6,663 nucleotides of DNA, from the NCBI GenBank assembly GCA_934755305.1, contig CAKVLD010000107.1, positions 1-6,663 of the forward strand, written 5' to 3'. The position numbers and the translations under genes are program-made. Below, piece after piece: positions 1 to 6,367 of the stretch. Each line of letters opens with the position of its first letter. Position 1 is the first letter of the stretch. The notes beneath the pieces were generated by a model, which was given only the letters and a program-made list of their open reading frames with translations, was not told where the DNA came from and did no database searches. Source of the DNA: an uncultured Clostridium sp. GTDB lineage: Bacteria > Bacillota > Clostridia > Clostridiales > Clostridiaceae.

Positions 1-3000
1 GGTTTTTCAAATGGAAATGAAGTGAATTTATTATCAGATGGTGATGATAGTTCTACAAAAGTTACTATAGGACAAGGGGGAGCAAATTCAAGTCAAGATT
101 CTACTTCAGTAACAAATAATAATAAAGGAATTGAACATAGATTATTATTAGAATGGGGACAAAAGGACTATAACGTATTAAATAGTGGAAATAATGTATC
201 TTATATGTTATTAGCTCAAGATGCTTTAAATGATTATGACAAATACTTAGAATCTATGTACTATAATCTTATTGCTAATAGTTATGCGGCAGGAAGTGCT
301 GAGCATGAAGAAGCGCTAAATAAATCATTAGAGCATTATAGCAAAAACTTAGATTCTATTCATGGTTTATATAAATCTTATTGTGCTGATGTTAATACTA
401 CTGATAAAGAATGGCTTGAGCTAGCAAGAAAAGTTGCTACAGAATATAGATACTTCCCAGCGCCAATGGTGGATTTATTAAATATAATTAAGCCACATAT
501 AAAAAATGAAGTTCTTAAGATAGAACTTGATATGCTTCAAACTGAATCTTTAAATATGGCTAGTGTTGCAACTGCTAACGAAAGTTTACAATATGATGCA
601 TGTAAGGCAGTAGCAAAATCATTACTTGGTCAAAATGCTAAAGAGTTAGCAAGCTTCTCTTTTGATGGTGATAATGCAAATACCATAGTAATTGATGAAA
701 GTTATGCTAATTCAACTATTCAAGTTAGAGTATCTTTAGATGGTGGAAATACGTGGGAACAATTCGAAAATGGTCAAATATTCACAACTAGCAAGTCAAT
801 TAAATTAACTGATGAACAAGTTAAGAAAATCAATGCAAATGATGATATATTAGTAGGATTAATGGGTACTGATAAGAATTTCTGTATTGATATAAAGGAT
901 GGAAAAGTTTTAGGAGATAGTGTTTATTTAAATGATGATGAAAATCTTCTTATTGGTGATAATACATCTAACCTAGAGTATAGTATTGATAATGGAGCTA
1001 CATGGAAGGATTATACTCCAGGACTTAATAGTGATACAAGAATAGAAGGTAATACAAAAGTTTTATTTAGATATAAACCTCATGATGTATATATTCAAGG
1101 AAAATCTGAAGAATTTACATTTACTGAAAATACTGTTGATCCTAAATCTAATTATCTACAATTAAAGCATGTTAAACTTTATAAGTATTGTTCACAAGAG
1201 AATGGTGATAAGAATCATGCAGCAGCTAATTTTATAGATGGTAGTGGTAAAACAGCTTGGCATAACACTTATGATGGAGAATTTGACAATAAGTTCTACT
1301 CTGTAGAATTTGATAGAGTTAGATATATTTCTAAATTAACTTATACACCAGGACATAGCTTCAATGGTAGATTAAGATCAGGTAAAATTTATACTAGTAT
1401 GGACGGACAAAACTGGGACGAGGTTCATACATTTACAGACCTTGATAGTAATGAGAATACAAAAACAATAGCACTTTCTGAATCAGTTGAAGCCAAATAT
1501 TTAAAAATTGCTGTTACTGATACATATGGTAATAGTGATGGTGAGAGAAATAAATTTATAAGTGGTAGTATGTTAAACTTCTATGAAGATACTACTAAAG
1601 AATATAAAGCAGATGTTAAGATAGAATATTCTACAGAAAATAAAACAAACAAAGATGTTACTGCTAAGTTAATTTTACCTAAAGATTGTGTTGCTGTAGG
1701 TGCAACTGAACACATATTTAAAGATAATGGTACTTTTGAATTTAAGTATATTGATGCTAATAAAGTAGAACAATCTATAATAGCAGAGGTTAACAACATT
1801 GATAGAGAGTTACCTACAATGACTTATACATTTGATAATGAAAGTCTTACTAATAAAGATGTTACACTTACTATAACAGAATTCTCAAAAGCAAATGTTA
1901 GGGTAGTAGATATTAAAGAAGAAAATAGTGTAGTAAATCCTATTGTTATGGCAAGAGCTATTAATGGTAATACCAATGTAACACCTAATGTTTATCCTAA
2001 TACATATACATTTACAGAAAATAAGACAGTAGTATTTACCATTGCAGATGAAGCAGGTAATGTTAATACTATTCCTGTTACTGTAAATTGGATTGATAAA
2101 GATGCTCCAAATGCTACTGTTGAATATGACATTAACTCATGGACTAATGGACAAGTAACAGCTACTTTAGTGAATCCTAGCGAAGACATAACAATCACTA
2201 ATACAACTGATGGTTCAAATACTGTTGTATTTAATGAAAATGGTTCATTTACTTTTGAATTTGTTGATAAAGCAGGAAATAAAGGAAGTGCTATAGCTAA
2301 TATCAATTGGTTTGACTTTAATGATATAAAAACAATACTTCAATATGAAGATGTGGTTGAAAATGATAATAGTTCATCTGATGAAGTTAAGCCTGATTAT
2401 GTAGTGGTTAAGCTATCTTTAGATGAAGAAAAAGTAGAAATCTTAAATAATAATGGTTCTAATGAAGTTAAATTTGTTAAGAATGGTGTATTTAAGTTTA
2501 GAGCTAGAATGATAGATACTGGCGAAGAATTTGATATAATGGTAGAAGTTGATTGGTTAGCAGAAACTGCAGCTGAAGATGAGAGCCCTATAGAAATTCC
2601 AACAGTAGATGATTCAAATGATGGTAATAGAAATGATTCATCTAATGACTCAGAAGATGATTCAAATGATGAAGATGATAATACTAATGATAATCCAAGT
2701 GTAGATGACAGTGATAATTCAGGTGATAATGATACTTCAGAAGAAAATCCTGATTTAGATCCAGACTTTGGTGTGGATTATGAAGAGGAAGAAACACCTG
2801 TAGAACCTCCGATAGAAGAGCCAATAGCACCTCCAGTTAATCCAGATAATAATGGCGGAGCAAATAATGGTGACACTACTGGAAGTAATTCAAACGGAGA
2901 AGGCAATTCTTCAAATAATGACTCTGTCAATAATTCAAATAACAGCTTATCTAATGGAGAATTAAATAATGATAAGGTTACATCAAATAATTTAAATTCA

Positions 3001-3336
3001 AATACTAACAATACTAATAATAGTAATAGTAATACTGTTTCTGTTAGTTCAAATAATGTAAATTCTACTGGAGCTAATGTTTCTTATAGTGAAGAAGTAC
3101 AGATTAATGATTCTAATAAAGAATTTAACACAGCTCTTAGTGATAAAGAGTCTAATAGAGAGTTAGAAACTAATGCTTCTAGTGATTTAACATCTAGTGA
3201 AAATTCTTCTGAAGATTTCATTGAAGAATCTGAGAATATAGACAATAGCATAAAAAAAGGATTAGTTGCTACAATTATTAGTTTTATTACAGGTTTATTT
3301 GGTATGATATTTGCTTGGTTCAGAAAATTATTTTAG
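1..3336 (+). CDS. Large modular surface protein with F5/8 type C and Ig-like domains, C-terminal part (5' partial)
   Basis: The frame is open from base 1, so the GTG at 22 is probably internal; 1111 codons are visible. In order they encode: a polar linker; an unrecognised helical region (about 130-650); two beta modules marked by 'SLDGGNTW' (about 700-890) and 'YSIDNGATW' (about 970-1135); an F5/8 type C (CBM32-like) domain (about 1150-1596) with 'AAANFIDGSGKTAWHNTY' and a 'LKIAVTDTYGN' strand; four Ig-like repeats (about 1603-2562); an Asp/Asn/Ser/Pro linker; and a 21-residue hydrophobic helix (3259-3321) followed by RKLF. From family knowledge, this module set occurs in secreted clostridial glycan-active enzymes and M60-type mucin peptidases. 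No catalytic motif (for example HExxH) is visible here, so the activity is unknown. I infer a surface protein that binds host glycans. There is no LPXTG before the terminal helix, so membrane retention is more likely than sortase linkage. Confidence 0.85.
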   Translation, partial: GFSNGNEVNLLSDGDDSSTKVTIGQGGANSSQDSTSVTNNNKGIEHRLLLEWGQKDYNVLNSGNNVSYMLLAQDALNDYDKYLESMYYNLIANSYAAGSAEHEEALNKSLEHYSKNLDSIHGLYKSYCADVNTTDKEWLELARKVATEYRYFPAPMVDLLNIIKPHIKNEVLKIELDMLQTESLNMASVATANESLQYDACKAVAKSLLGQNAKELASFSFDGDNANTIVIDESYANSTIQVRVSLDGGNTWEQFENGQIFTTSKSIKLTDEQVKKINANDDILVGLMGTDKNFCIDIKDGKVLGDSVYLNDDENLLIGDNTSNLEYSIDNGATWKDYTPGLNSDTRIEGNTKVLFRYKPHDVYIQGKSEEFTFTENTVDPKSNYLQLKHVKLYKYCSQENGDKNHAAANFIDGSGKTAWHNTYDGEFDNKFYSVEFDRVRYISKLTYTPGHSFNGRLRSGKIYTSMDGQNWDEVHTFTDLDSNENTKTIALSESVEAKYLKIAVTDTYGNSDGERNKFISGSMLNFYEDTTKEYKADVKIEYSTENKTNKDVTAKLILPKDCVAVGATEHIFKDNGTFEFKYIDANKVEQSIIAEVNNIDRELPTMTYTFDNESLTNKDVTLTITEFSKANVRVVDIKEENSVVNPIVMARAINGNTNVTPNVYPNTYTFTENKTVVFTIADEAGNVNTIPVTVNWIDKDAPNATVEYDINSWTNGQVTATLVNPSEDITITNTTDGSNTVVFNENGSFTFEFVDKAGNKGSAIANINWFDFNDIKTILQYEDVVENDNSSSDEVKPDYVVVKLSLDEEKVEILNNNGSNEVKFVKNGVFKFRARMIDTGEEFDIMVEVDWLAETAAEDESPIEIPTVDDSNDGNRNDSSNDSEDDSNDEDDNTNDNPSVDDSDNSGDNDTSEENPDLDPDFGVDYEEEETPVEPPIEEPIAPPVNPDNNGGANNGDTTGSNSNGEGNSSNNDSVNNSNNSLSNGELNNDKVTSNNLNSNTNNTNNSNSNTVSVSSNNVNSTGANVSYSEEVQINDSNKEFNTALSDKESNRELETNASSDLTSSENSSEDFIEESENIDNSIKKGLVATIISFITGLFGMIFAWFRKLF
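1150..1596 (+). other. F5/8 type C (CBM32-like) carbohydrate-binding domain within the surface protein
   Basis: The segment opens with 'NYLQLKHVKLYKYCSQ' and closes with 'MLNFYEDTT'. In between are the features expected of a galactose-binding-like jelly roll: an Asp-Gly followed by Trp-His-Asn ('FIDGSGKTAWHNTY'), 'YSVEFDRVRYISKLTYTP', 'SGKIYTSMDGQNW' and 'AKYLKIAVTDTYGNSDG'. At about 149 residues it matches the usual size of the fold. In clostridial secreted enzymes such domains bind sugars such as galactose or GlcNAc on host glycans. The exact ligand cannot be read from the sequence. Confidence 0.8.
1603..2562 (+). repeat. Four tandem, diverged Ig-like protein repeats
   Basis: Each unit starts with a Thr/Val-x-Tyr strand, passes a Thr-Asn-(Lys/Gly)-x-Val-Thr strand, then a 'Phe-x-(Glu/Asp)-Asn-Gly-x-Phe-x-Phe' strand, and ends in a (Val/Ile)-(Asn/Asp)-Trp-type strand. 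Approximate units are 1606-1806, 1810-2106, 2107-2319 and 2326-2562. Unit 3 is the cleanest ('SWTNGQVTATL' to 'NINWFD'). Unit 1 has Asn-Asn in place of Asn-Trp, unit 2 carries an insertion around 1900-2000, and unit 4 has lost the Thr-Asn turn to a Ser/Asp-rich insertion. They probably act as rigid spacers that hold the glycan-binding domain away from the cell. Confidence 0.65.
2563..3258 (+). other. Low-complexity Asp/Asn/Ser-rich linker encoded before the membrane anchor
   Basis: About 232 codons encode a disordered, non-repetitive linker. It is first acidic (Asp/Ser/Asn/Glu, 2563-2790), then has a short Pro-rich stretch ('PVEPPIEEPIAPPVNP', about 2798-2845), then is Asn/Ser/Gly-rich (about 2846-3090), then Ser/Glu-rich up to the anchor helix. 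Such stretches in Gram-positive surface proteins usually span the peptidoglycan. The DNA is built largely from AAT, GAT and TCA/AGT codons, which makes it prone to length change. Confidence 0.7.
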
Positions 3337-3359
3337 TTAACTAAATAGTTTATTAATTG

Positions 3360-3400
3360 AGGACGTTGTTTAATGTTGATTTATTCAACGTCCTTTGTTT
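3360..3400 (+). terminator. Intrinsic terminator of the large surface-protein gene
   Basis: A perfect 9-bp stem, AGGACGTTG (3360-3368) with CAACGTCCT (3386-3394), has a 17-nt loop and is followed by TTGTTT. It begins 24 bases after the stop codon. Inside the loop, GTTGA (3375-3379) can pair with TCAAC (3385-3389), which gives a shorter alternative hairpin using the same right arm. Confidence 0.75.
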
Positions 3401-3410
3401 AGTAAATTTA

Positions 3411-3448
3411 AAAGTCTTAGGTAGTTTTGTATTGTTGCCTAAGACTTT
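3411..3448 (-). terminator. Terminator for the minus-strand LPXTG fragment, probably bidirectional
   Basis: A perfect 11-bp inverted repeat, AAAGTCTTAGG (3411-3421) and CCTAAGACTTT (3438-3448), has a 16-nt loop. Read on the minus strand it lies 15 bases past the stop codon and ends in TTTTAAATTT. Read on the plus strand it is followed by AATTTTATTT, so it can back up the hairpin at 3360-3400. The position between two convergent genes fits a shared terminator. Confidence 0.75.
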
Positions 3449-3463
3449 AATTTTATTTATGAT

Positions 3464-3982
3464 TTATTTTTTCTTTTTGAATAAAACAGCACCTATTCCT
3501 GTTATTAGTGTTCCTATAAAACTACTAGTTACAGCATAACCTGTATTTGGTAGCTTTGAAGGAATATTGCTTGTCCCTGTTAAAGATTCATTTTTGTTAT
3601 TATTAGAAGAAGGATTTTTTATATTTTCTTTATCTTCTTCTGGTTTTTGCTCATCTTCTGGTTTTTGTTCTGGTTTTTCAGTAGAGTTAGTAATATTTAA
3701 TGATATTGTTTTTGAAACCACATTTCCATCTTCTAAAACAGCTTGTATGTTATAAGTAGAAGAGTCAAATCCAATATACTCAAGAACTTCAGGTGAAAGA
3801 ACTAATTTGTCACCAACTATATAAACAGCAGGAGCTGAAGAGATATCATCTACATTTCTTAAATTCTTATATATTACAGGTAATTTTTTACCATTTATAA
3901 TAACATAATCAACTTTAGAATTGTTAGGAATAAAGTTTGGAATTTCCACTGGTTTAAGATTATTAATATCAATATAATACAT
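3464..3982 (-). pseudogene. LPXTG cell-wall-anchor protein, 5'-truncated remnant
   Basis: The 172 codons read from ATG at 3982. The product has a small beta-rich region (residues 1-99), a Pro/Glu/Lys wall-spanning stretch ('EKPEQKPEDEQKPEE', about 102-116), a Ser/Asn linker and a complete sortase signal: LPNTG at residues 144-148, a hydrophobic helix 150-168 and a KKKK tail. Sortase would join the Thr to peptidoglycan, but only in a protein exported through Sec. No signal peptide is present: the ATG opens directly into 'MYYIDINNLKP', and an in-frame TGA lies two codons upstream. The nearest Shine-Dalgarno-like AGGAG (4011-4007) is 24 bases from the ATG, too far to serve it. The upstream DNA has stops in all minus frames, so a single frameshift does not explain the loss. 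I infer the 3' end of a larger surface gene left after a deletion. A short cytoplasmic protein is possible but would make the sorting signal pointless. Confidence 0.65.
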
Positions 3983-4116
3983 AAGACGTCACGGTGATTA
4001 ATTATACTCCTATTGTTCTTAAAAAAACAGTACTTTATTTAAATAGATTTTTTCCAATTTGAATTGATATGTAATATAAATCAAAAAATGTATTAATTAG
4101 TTTAGATAAATTTCAA
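3983..4116 (-). promoter_or_regulatory. Orphan promoter-like and Shine-Dalgarno sequences upstream of the LPXTG fragment
   Basis: On the minus strand, TTGAAA (4116-4111) and TACATT (4092-4087) are 18 bases apart and resemble a SigA promoter. AGGAG (4011-4007) follows about 75 bases later, but no start codon in the fragment's frame lies at working distance. Between AGGAG and the ATG is TCACCGTGACGTCTT, unusually GC-rich for this region. The layout suggests the leader of the original gene was kept while its start and body were lost. The promoter match is weak on the -10 side. Confidence 0.3.
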
Positions 4117-4177
4117 TAACAAAAACTATTTTTTTAAAATATGATAAATTATGAGTATAATTTTAGGAAGTATTGAT

Positions 4178-4711
4178 ATGGAGAAAAAGAAAAGAAAAAA
4201 TAAATCATATAAATATAATAATAACTCAAATAAAAGTTCAACATATAATATTGAAAATTTAAGTGAAGATGATTTAGAATCATTATTTTTATTAGATATA
4301 CAATTAAAAGGGACTTTCACTGTTATATATGGACAATTATTATTAGTACAAGCTAATTTTCAAGGTAGAGAAGTTATTTATAGTAAGTATAATACAAATA
4401 ATAATGGTAATAATTCCAATAATAATTTAGAGAATAATGATATAGTATCACCAATTGTTCCAGATAAAACTGTTTTGCAAGCAACGTACATTTTTTTCTT
4501 AATGAAGCTTTTATTTATACAAATAGCATTTATTAGATATAATGCTGTTTATAATAAAAAACTTAAAGGCGAATTGCCATATTCTTTAGAACCTAATATA
4601 CTAATAAATACTGCTAATTTATTAGATTTAATATCAAATATTTATTATATTAAAGCTGCAGAGGAAATATTAGCTAGGGATAATAATCAACCTGTATTTG
4701 GTATAAGATAA
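4178..4711 (+). CDS. Asn-rich hypothetical protein with two hydrophobic segments, function unknown
   Basis: I do not recognise this family. The frame also contains an ATG at 4151, but AGGAAG at 4165-4170 sits 7 bases before the ATG at 4178, so the product is taken as 177 residues. It has a basic, Asn/Ser-rich N-terminus (1-25, 'MEKKKRKNKSYKYNNN'), a helical hydrophobic segment (about 33-61), an Asn-rich insert (72-88, 'NTNNNGNNSNNNLENND'), a strongly hydrophobic helix (about 99-119, 'LQATYIFFLMKLLFIQIAF') and an amphipathic helical tail (about 140-166). There is no signal peptide or lipobox. I infer a membrane-associated or oligomeric small protein. A weak promoter candidate is TTCCAA (4052-4057) with TATAAA (4075-4080), 17 bases apart. 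No terminator follows directly, so readthrough as far as the hairpin at 4810-4861 is likely. It is read divergently from the LPXTG fragment and sits alone. Confidence 0.7.
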   Translation: MEKKKRKNKSYKYNNNSNKSSTYNIENLSEDDLESLFLLDIQLKGTFTVIYGQLLLVQANFQGREVIYSKYNTNNNGNNSNNNLENNDIVSPIVPDKTVLQATYIFFLMKLLFIQIAFIRYNAVYNKKLKGELPYSLEPNILINTANLLDLISNIYYIKAAEEILARDNNQPVFGIR

Positions 4712-4770
4712 TAAAAAATAGTATAATTGCAGGAAGTAAAAAATAATATTGCAAAAGTTATAAGAAATTA

Positions 4771-4799
4771 TTGACATAAACAGAAAAATAATATATAAA
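4771..4799 (+). promoter_or_regulatory. SigA-type promoter of the amino-acid ABC transporter operon
   Basis: TTGACA (4771-4776, a perfect -35 box) and TATAAA (4794-4799, one mismatch to TATAAT) are exactly 17 bases apart in an A/T-rich context. Transcription should start near 4805-4808, only a few bases before the hairpin at 4810. No other promoter fits between that hairpin and the first gene. Confidence 0.8.
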
Positions 4800-4809
4800 T
4801 ATAAACAAG

Positions 4810-4861
4810 AGGCAAAGACGTTTCTAAGTATTTTTACTAAGGGACGACTTTGCCTTTTTTT
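4810..4861 (+). terminator. Promoter-proximal terminator hairpin in the transporter leader (candidate attenuator or short RNA)
   Basis: The stem reads AGGCAAAG (4810-4817) with CTTTGCCT (4848-4855), an A/A mismatch, CG with CG plus TTTCT (4821-4825) with AGGGA (4840-4844, two G-U pairs), a second A/A mismatch, then AGTA with TACT around a TTTT loop (4831-4834). This gives 19 pairs and two symmetrical A/A mismatches. T4855-T4861 form a seven-T tract, the hallmark of an intrinsic terminator. The hairpin starts within a few bases of the predicted transcript start and ends 25 bases before the lipoprotein ATG. It can also end readthrough from the hypothetical gene upstream. No alternative antiterminator pairing is visible in the leader, so control by a protein factor or by partial readthrough is the simplest reading. 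Confidence 0.8.
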
Positions 4862-4886
4862 ACATAATAAAAAGGGGGATAACTAT

Positions 4887-5648
4887 ATGAAAAAGAAGAG
4901 AATTTCAATGGCTATATTATCTTTAGGATTAGCAGTTGGATTATTAGCAGGGTGCAGCACAGAAAGTAAAGAGGATAAATACATAATAGCCACAGATGCT
5001 AAGTATGCACCATTTTCTATGGAAGTAAGTGGAGAGTATGAAGGTATTGATGTAGAGATCCTTTCAGCAGTGGCAGAGGAAGCAGAATTTGAATACGAAT
5101 TAAAACCAATGGATTTCAGTGCTATTATACCAGGATTAACTTCTAATCAATTAGATGGAGCAATTGCTGGAATGAGCATTACAGAAGAAAGAAAAAAAAC
5201 ATTAGATTTTTCAGATGGATATTTTGAATCAGGATTATCAATAGTAGTAAAAGGTGATAATAATGAAATAAATTCAATTGAAGACATAGTTGGTAAAAGT
5301 GTAGCTGTTAAAAATGGTACAGGGGGAGAAGCTTGGGCTTTAGAAAATGCTGACAAATATAACTTAAAAATATCTCACTATGAAGATTCTCCAACAATGT
5401 TTTTAGCAGTGCAAAATAGTAATAACGATTTTGCCTTAGAGGATTATCCAGTAATAGCATATAAGATACAAGTTGATGGAGATAATGCCTTAAAGATAGC
5501 TGGAGATAAGATAACTTCTGTTAATTATGGATTTGCAGTAAATAAAGGTAAAAACAAAGAACTTTTAGATAAGTTCCAAGAAGGCTTAGCTACTATTAAA
5601 GAAAATGGAAAATATGATGAAATTATTGCTAAATATTTAGGACAATAA
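4887..5648 (+). CDS. glnH: Amino-acid (probably glutamine) ABC transporter substrate-binding lipoprotein
   Basis: A 253-residue SBP_bac_3 family protein that captures an amino acid outside the membrane and delivers it to the permease encoded next. The N-terminus is a lipoprotein signal: KKKR, a hydrophobic core, then the lipobox LLAGC with Cys23 as the lipidated residue. Aligned from memory with E. coli GlnH, the ligand contacts are kept: Asp37, Phe43 and Phe77 (aromatic sandwich), Ala94, Gly95, Arg102 in 'SITEERKKTLDFSDGY', Lys142, Gly144, Thr145 and Gly146 in 'VKNGTGG', and Asp186. Two positions differ: Ser97 where GlnH has Thr70, and Glu185 where it has His156. The length is normal for the family. 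The GGGGG-centred ribosome binding site at 4872-4879 is well placed before the ATG. Glutamine is the favoured ligand; another polar amino acid cannot be excluded. It is the first gene of the operon and lies behind the promoter and hairpin leader. Confidence 0.92.
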   Translation: MKKKRISMAILSLGLAVGLLAGCSTESKEDKYIIATDAKYAPFSMEVSGEYEGIDVEILSAVAEEAEFEYELKPMDFSAIIPGLTSNQLDGAIAGMSITEERKKTLDFSDGYFESGLSIVVKGDNNEINSIEDIVGKSVAVKNGTGGEAWALENADKYNLKISHYEDSPTMFLAVQNSNNDFALEDYPVIAYKIQVDGDNALKIAGDKITSVNYGFAVNKGKNKELLDKFQEGLATIKENGKYDEIIAKYLGQ

Positions 5649-5701
5649 ATTTACGTCTAACAAATGAAAAATAAAATATAAATTAGGGATGAGGGTTGAG
5701 G

Positions 5702-6367
5702 ATGAGTTTTTTTGAAGTATTAAAAAATAGTTTACCAGGTTTGTTTTCAGGTTTTTTAGTTACTATTGAAATTGCCTTTTTTGGCTTAATTATTGCCTCT
5801 ATAGTAGGTTTAATATTTTGTTTAATGAATTTATCAAAATTTAAAATATTAAAATATATATCTAATATATATATATTTATTGTAAGAGGAACACCTTTAA
5901 TGATACAAGCTATGTTTGTATTCTTTGGATTGGGGCAAGCACTTGGATTAAGATTTGATCCTGTAAGAGCAGGTATAGGGATATTAGCTTTTAATGCTGG
6001 TGCATATTTATCAGAGGTATTTAGAGGTGGAATAGAAGCAATAGATAAGGGACAAATGGAAGCAGCAAGAAGTTTAGGGTTAAGTCATGGACAAGCTATG
6101 AGAAAAGTAATACTGCCACAAGCTATAAAAATAATGATTCCATCTATGATGAATCAATTTATCATAGCAGTAAAAGACACATCAATACTGACTGTTATAG
6201 GAGTTAATGAGTTAGTTCAAAGAGGTAAAATAATTGTTGCAAGTAACTTTAGAGCCTTTGAAGTATACGGAATAATTGCCGTTATGTATTTAATTTTAAT
6301 AGGAATATTAATGATTGCATCTAAAAATGTGGAAAGGAGATTGGCTTATGGTGGTAAAGGTAAATAA
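5702..6367 (+). CDS. glnP: Amino-acid ABC transporter permease (GlnP/HisM type)
   Basis: A 221-residue inner-membrane subunit of the polar amino-acid importer; two copies would form the channel. The frame extends to a TTG at 5696, but ATG at 5702 with GAGGG at 5691-5695 six bases upstream is the better start. Hydrophobic segments lie at about residues 17-42, 54-80, 88-106, 143-168 and 188-207, as expected for the short BPD_transp_1 subunits. Diagnostic motifs are 'RGTPLMIQ' (62-69) and the EAA loop that contacts the ATPase, 'EAARSLGLSHGQAMRKVILP' (120-139), with the usual Glu-Ala-Ala, Gly126 and Ile-Leu-Pro. The following 'PSMMNQFIIAVKDTSI' is also typical of the family. It starts 53 bases after the binding-protein stop with no terminator between, and its last 20 bases overlap the ATPase gene. 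Naming as glnP rests on the binding protein; the permease alone does not fix the substrate. Confidence 0.93.
   Translation: MSFFEVLKNSLPGLFSGFLVTIEIAFFGLIIASIVGLIFCLMNLSKFKILKYISNIYIFIVRGTPLMIQAMFVFFGLGQALGLRFDPVRAGIGILAFNAGAYLSEVFRGGIEAIDKGQMEAARSLGLSHGQAMRKVILPQAIKIMIPSMMNQFIIAVKDTSILTVIGVNELVQRGKIIVASNFRAFEVYGIIAVMYLILIGILMIASKNVERRLAYGGKGK

Noticed and set aside
22..24. GTG as the true start of the large surface protein
   Set aside because: The frame stays open to base 1, there is no ribosome binding site, and no signal peptide follows, so the gene continues to the left.
1992..2306. Minus-strand open frame opposite the Ig-like repeats
   Set aside because: It is a shadow of the long coding frame, with no ribosome binding site and no sensible product; the other minus-strand frames inside this gene were rejected for the same reason.
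2641..3120. Possible tandem DNA repeat or CRISPR-like array in the Asn/Asp/Ser-rich stretch
   Set aside because: The similarity comes from biased codons (AAT, GAT, TCA); there is no fixed repeat length or conserved unit with spacers.
3464..4140. A single frameshift hiding the missing N-terminus of the LPXTG protein
   Set aside because: All minus-strand frames upstream of the ATG contain several stops and no signal-peptide-like stretch, so the missing part is absent and not merely out of frame.
4801..4886. T-box or amino-acid riboswitch upstream of the transporter
   Set aside because: The leader is too short and lacks the T-box AGGGTGG-type motif and any multi-helix aptamer; only the single hairpin is visible.
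5696..5701. TTG start giving a permease two residues longer
   Set aside because: ATG at 5702 has GAGGG at a 6-base spacing, and the product then begins with the family-typical 'MSFFEVLKNSLPGL'.
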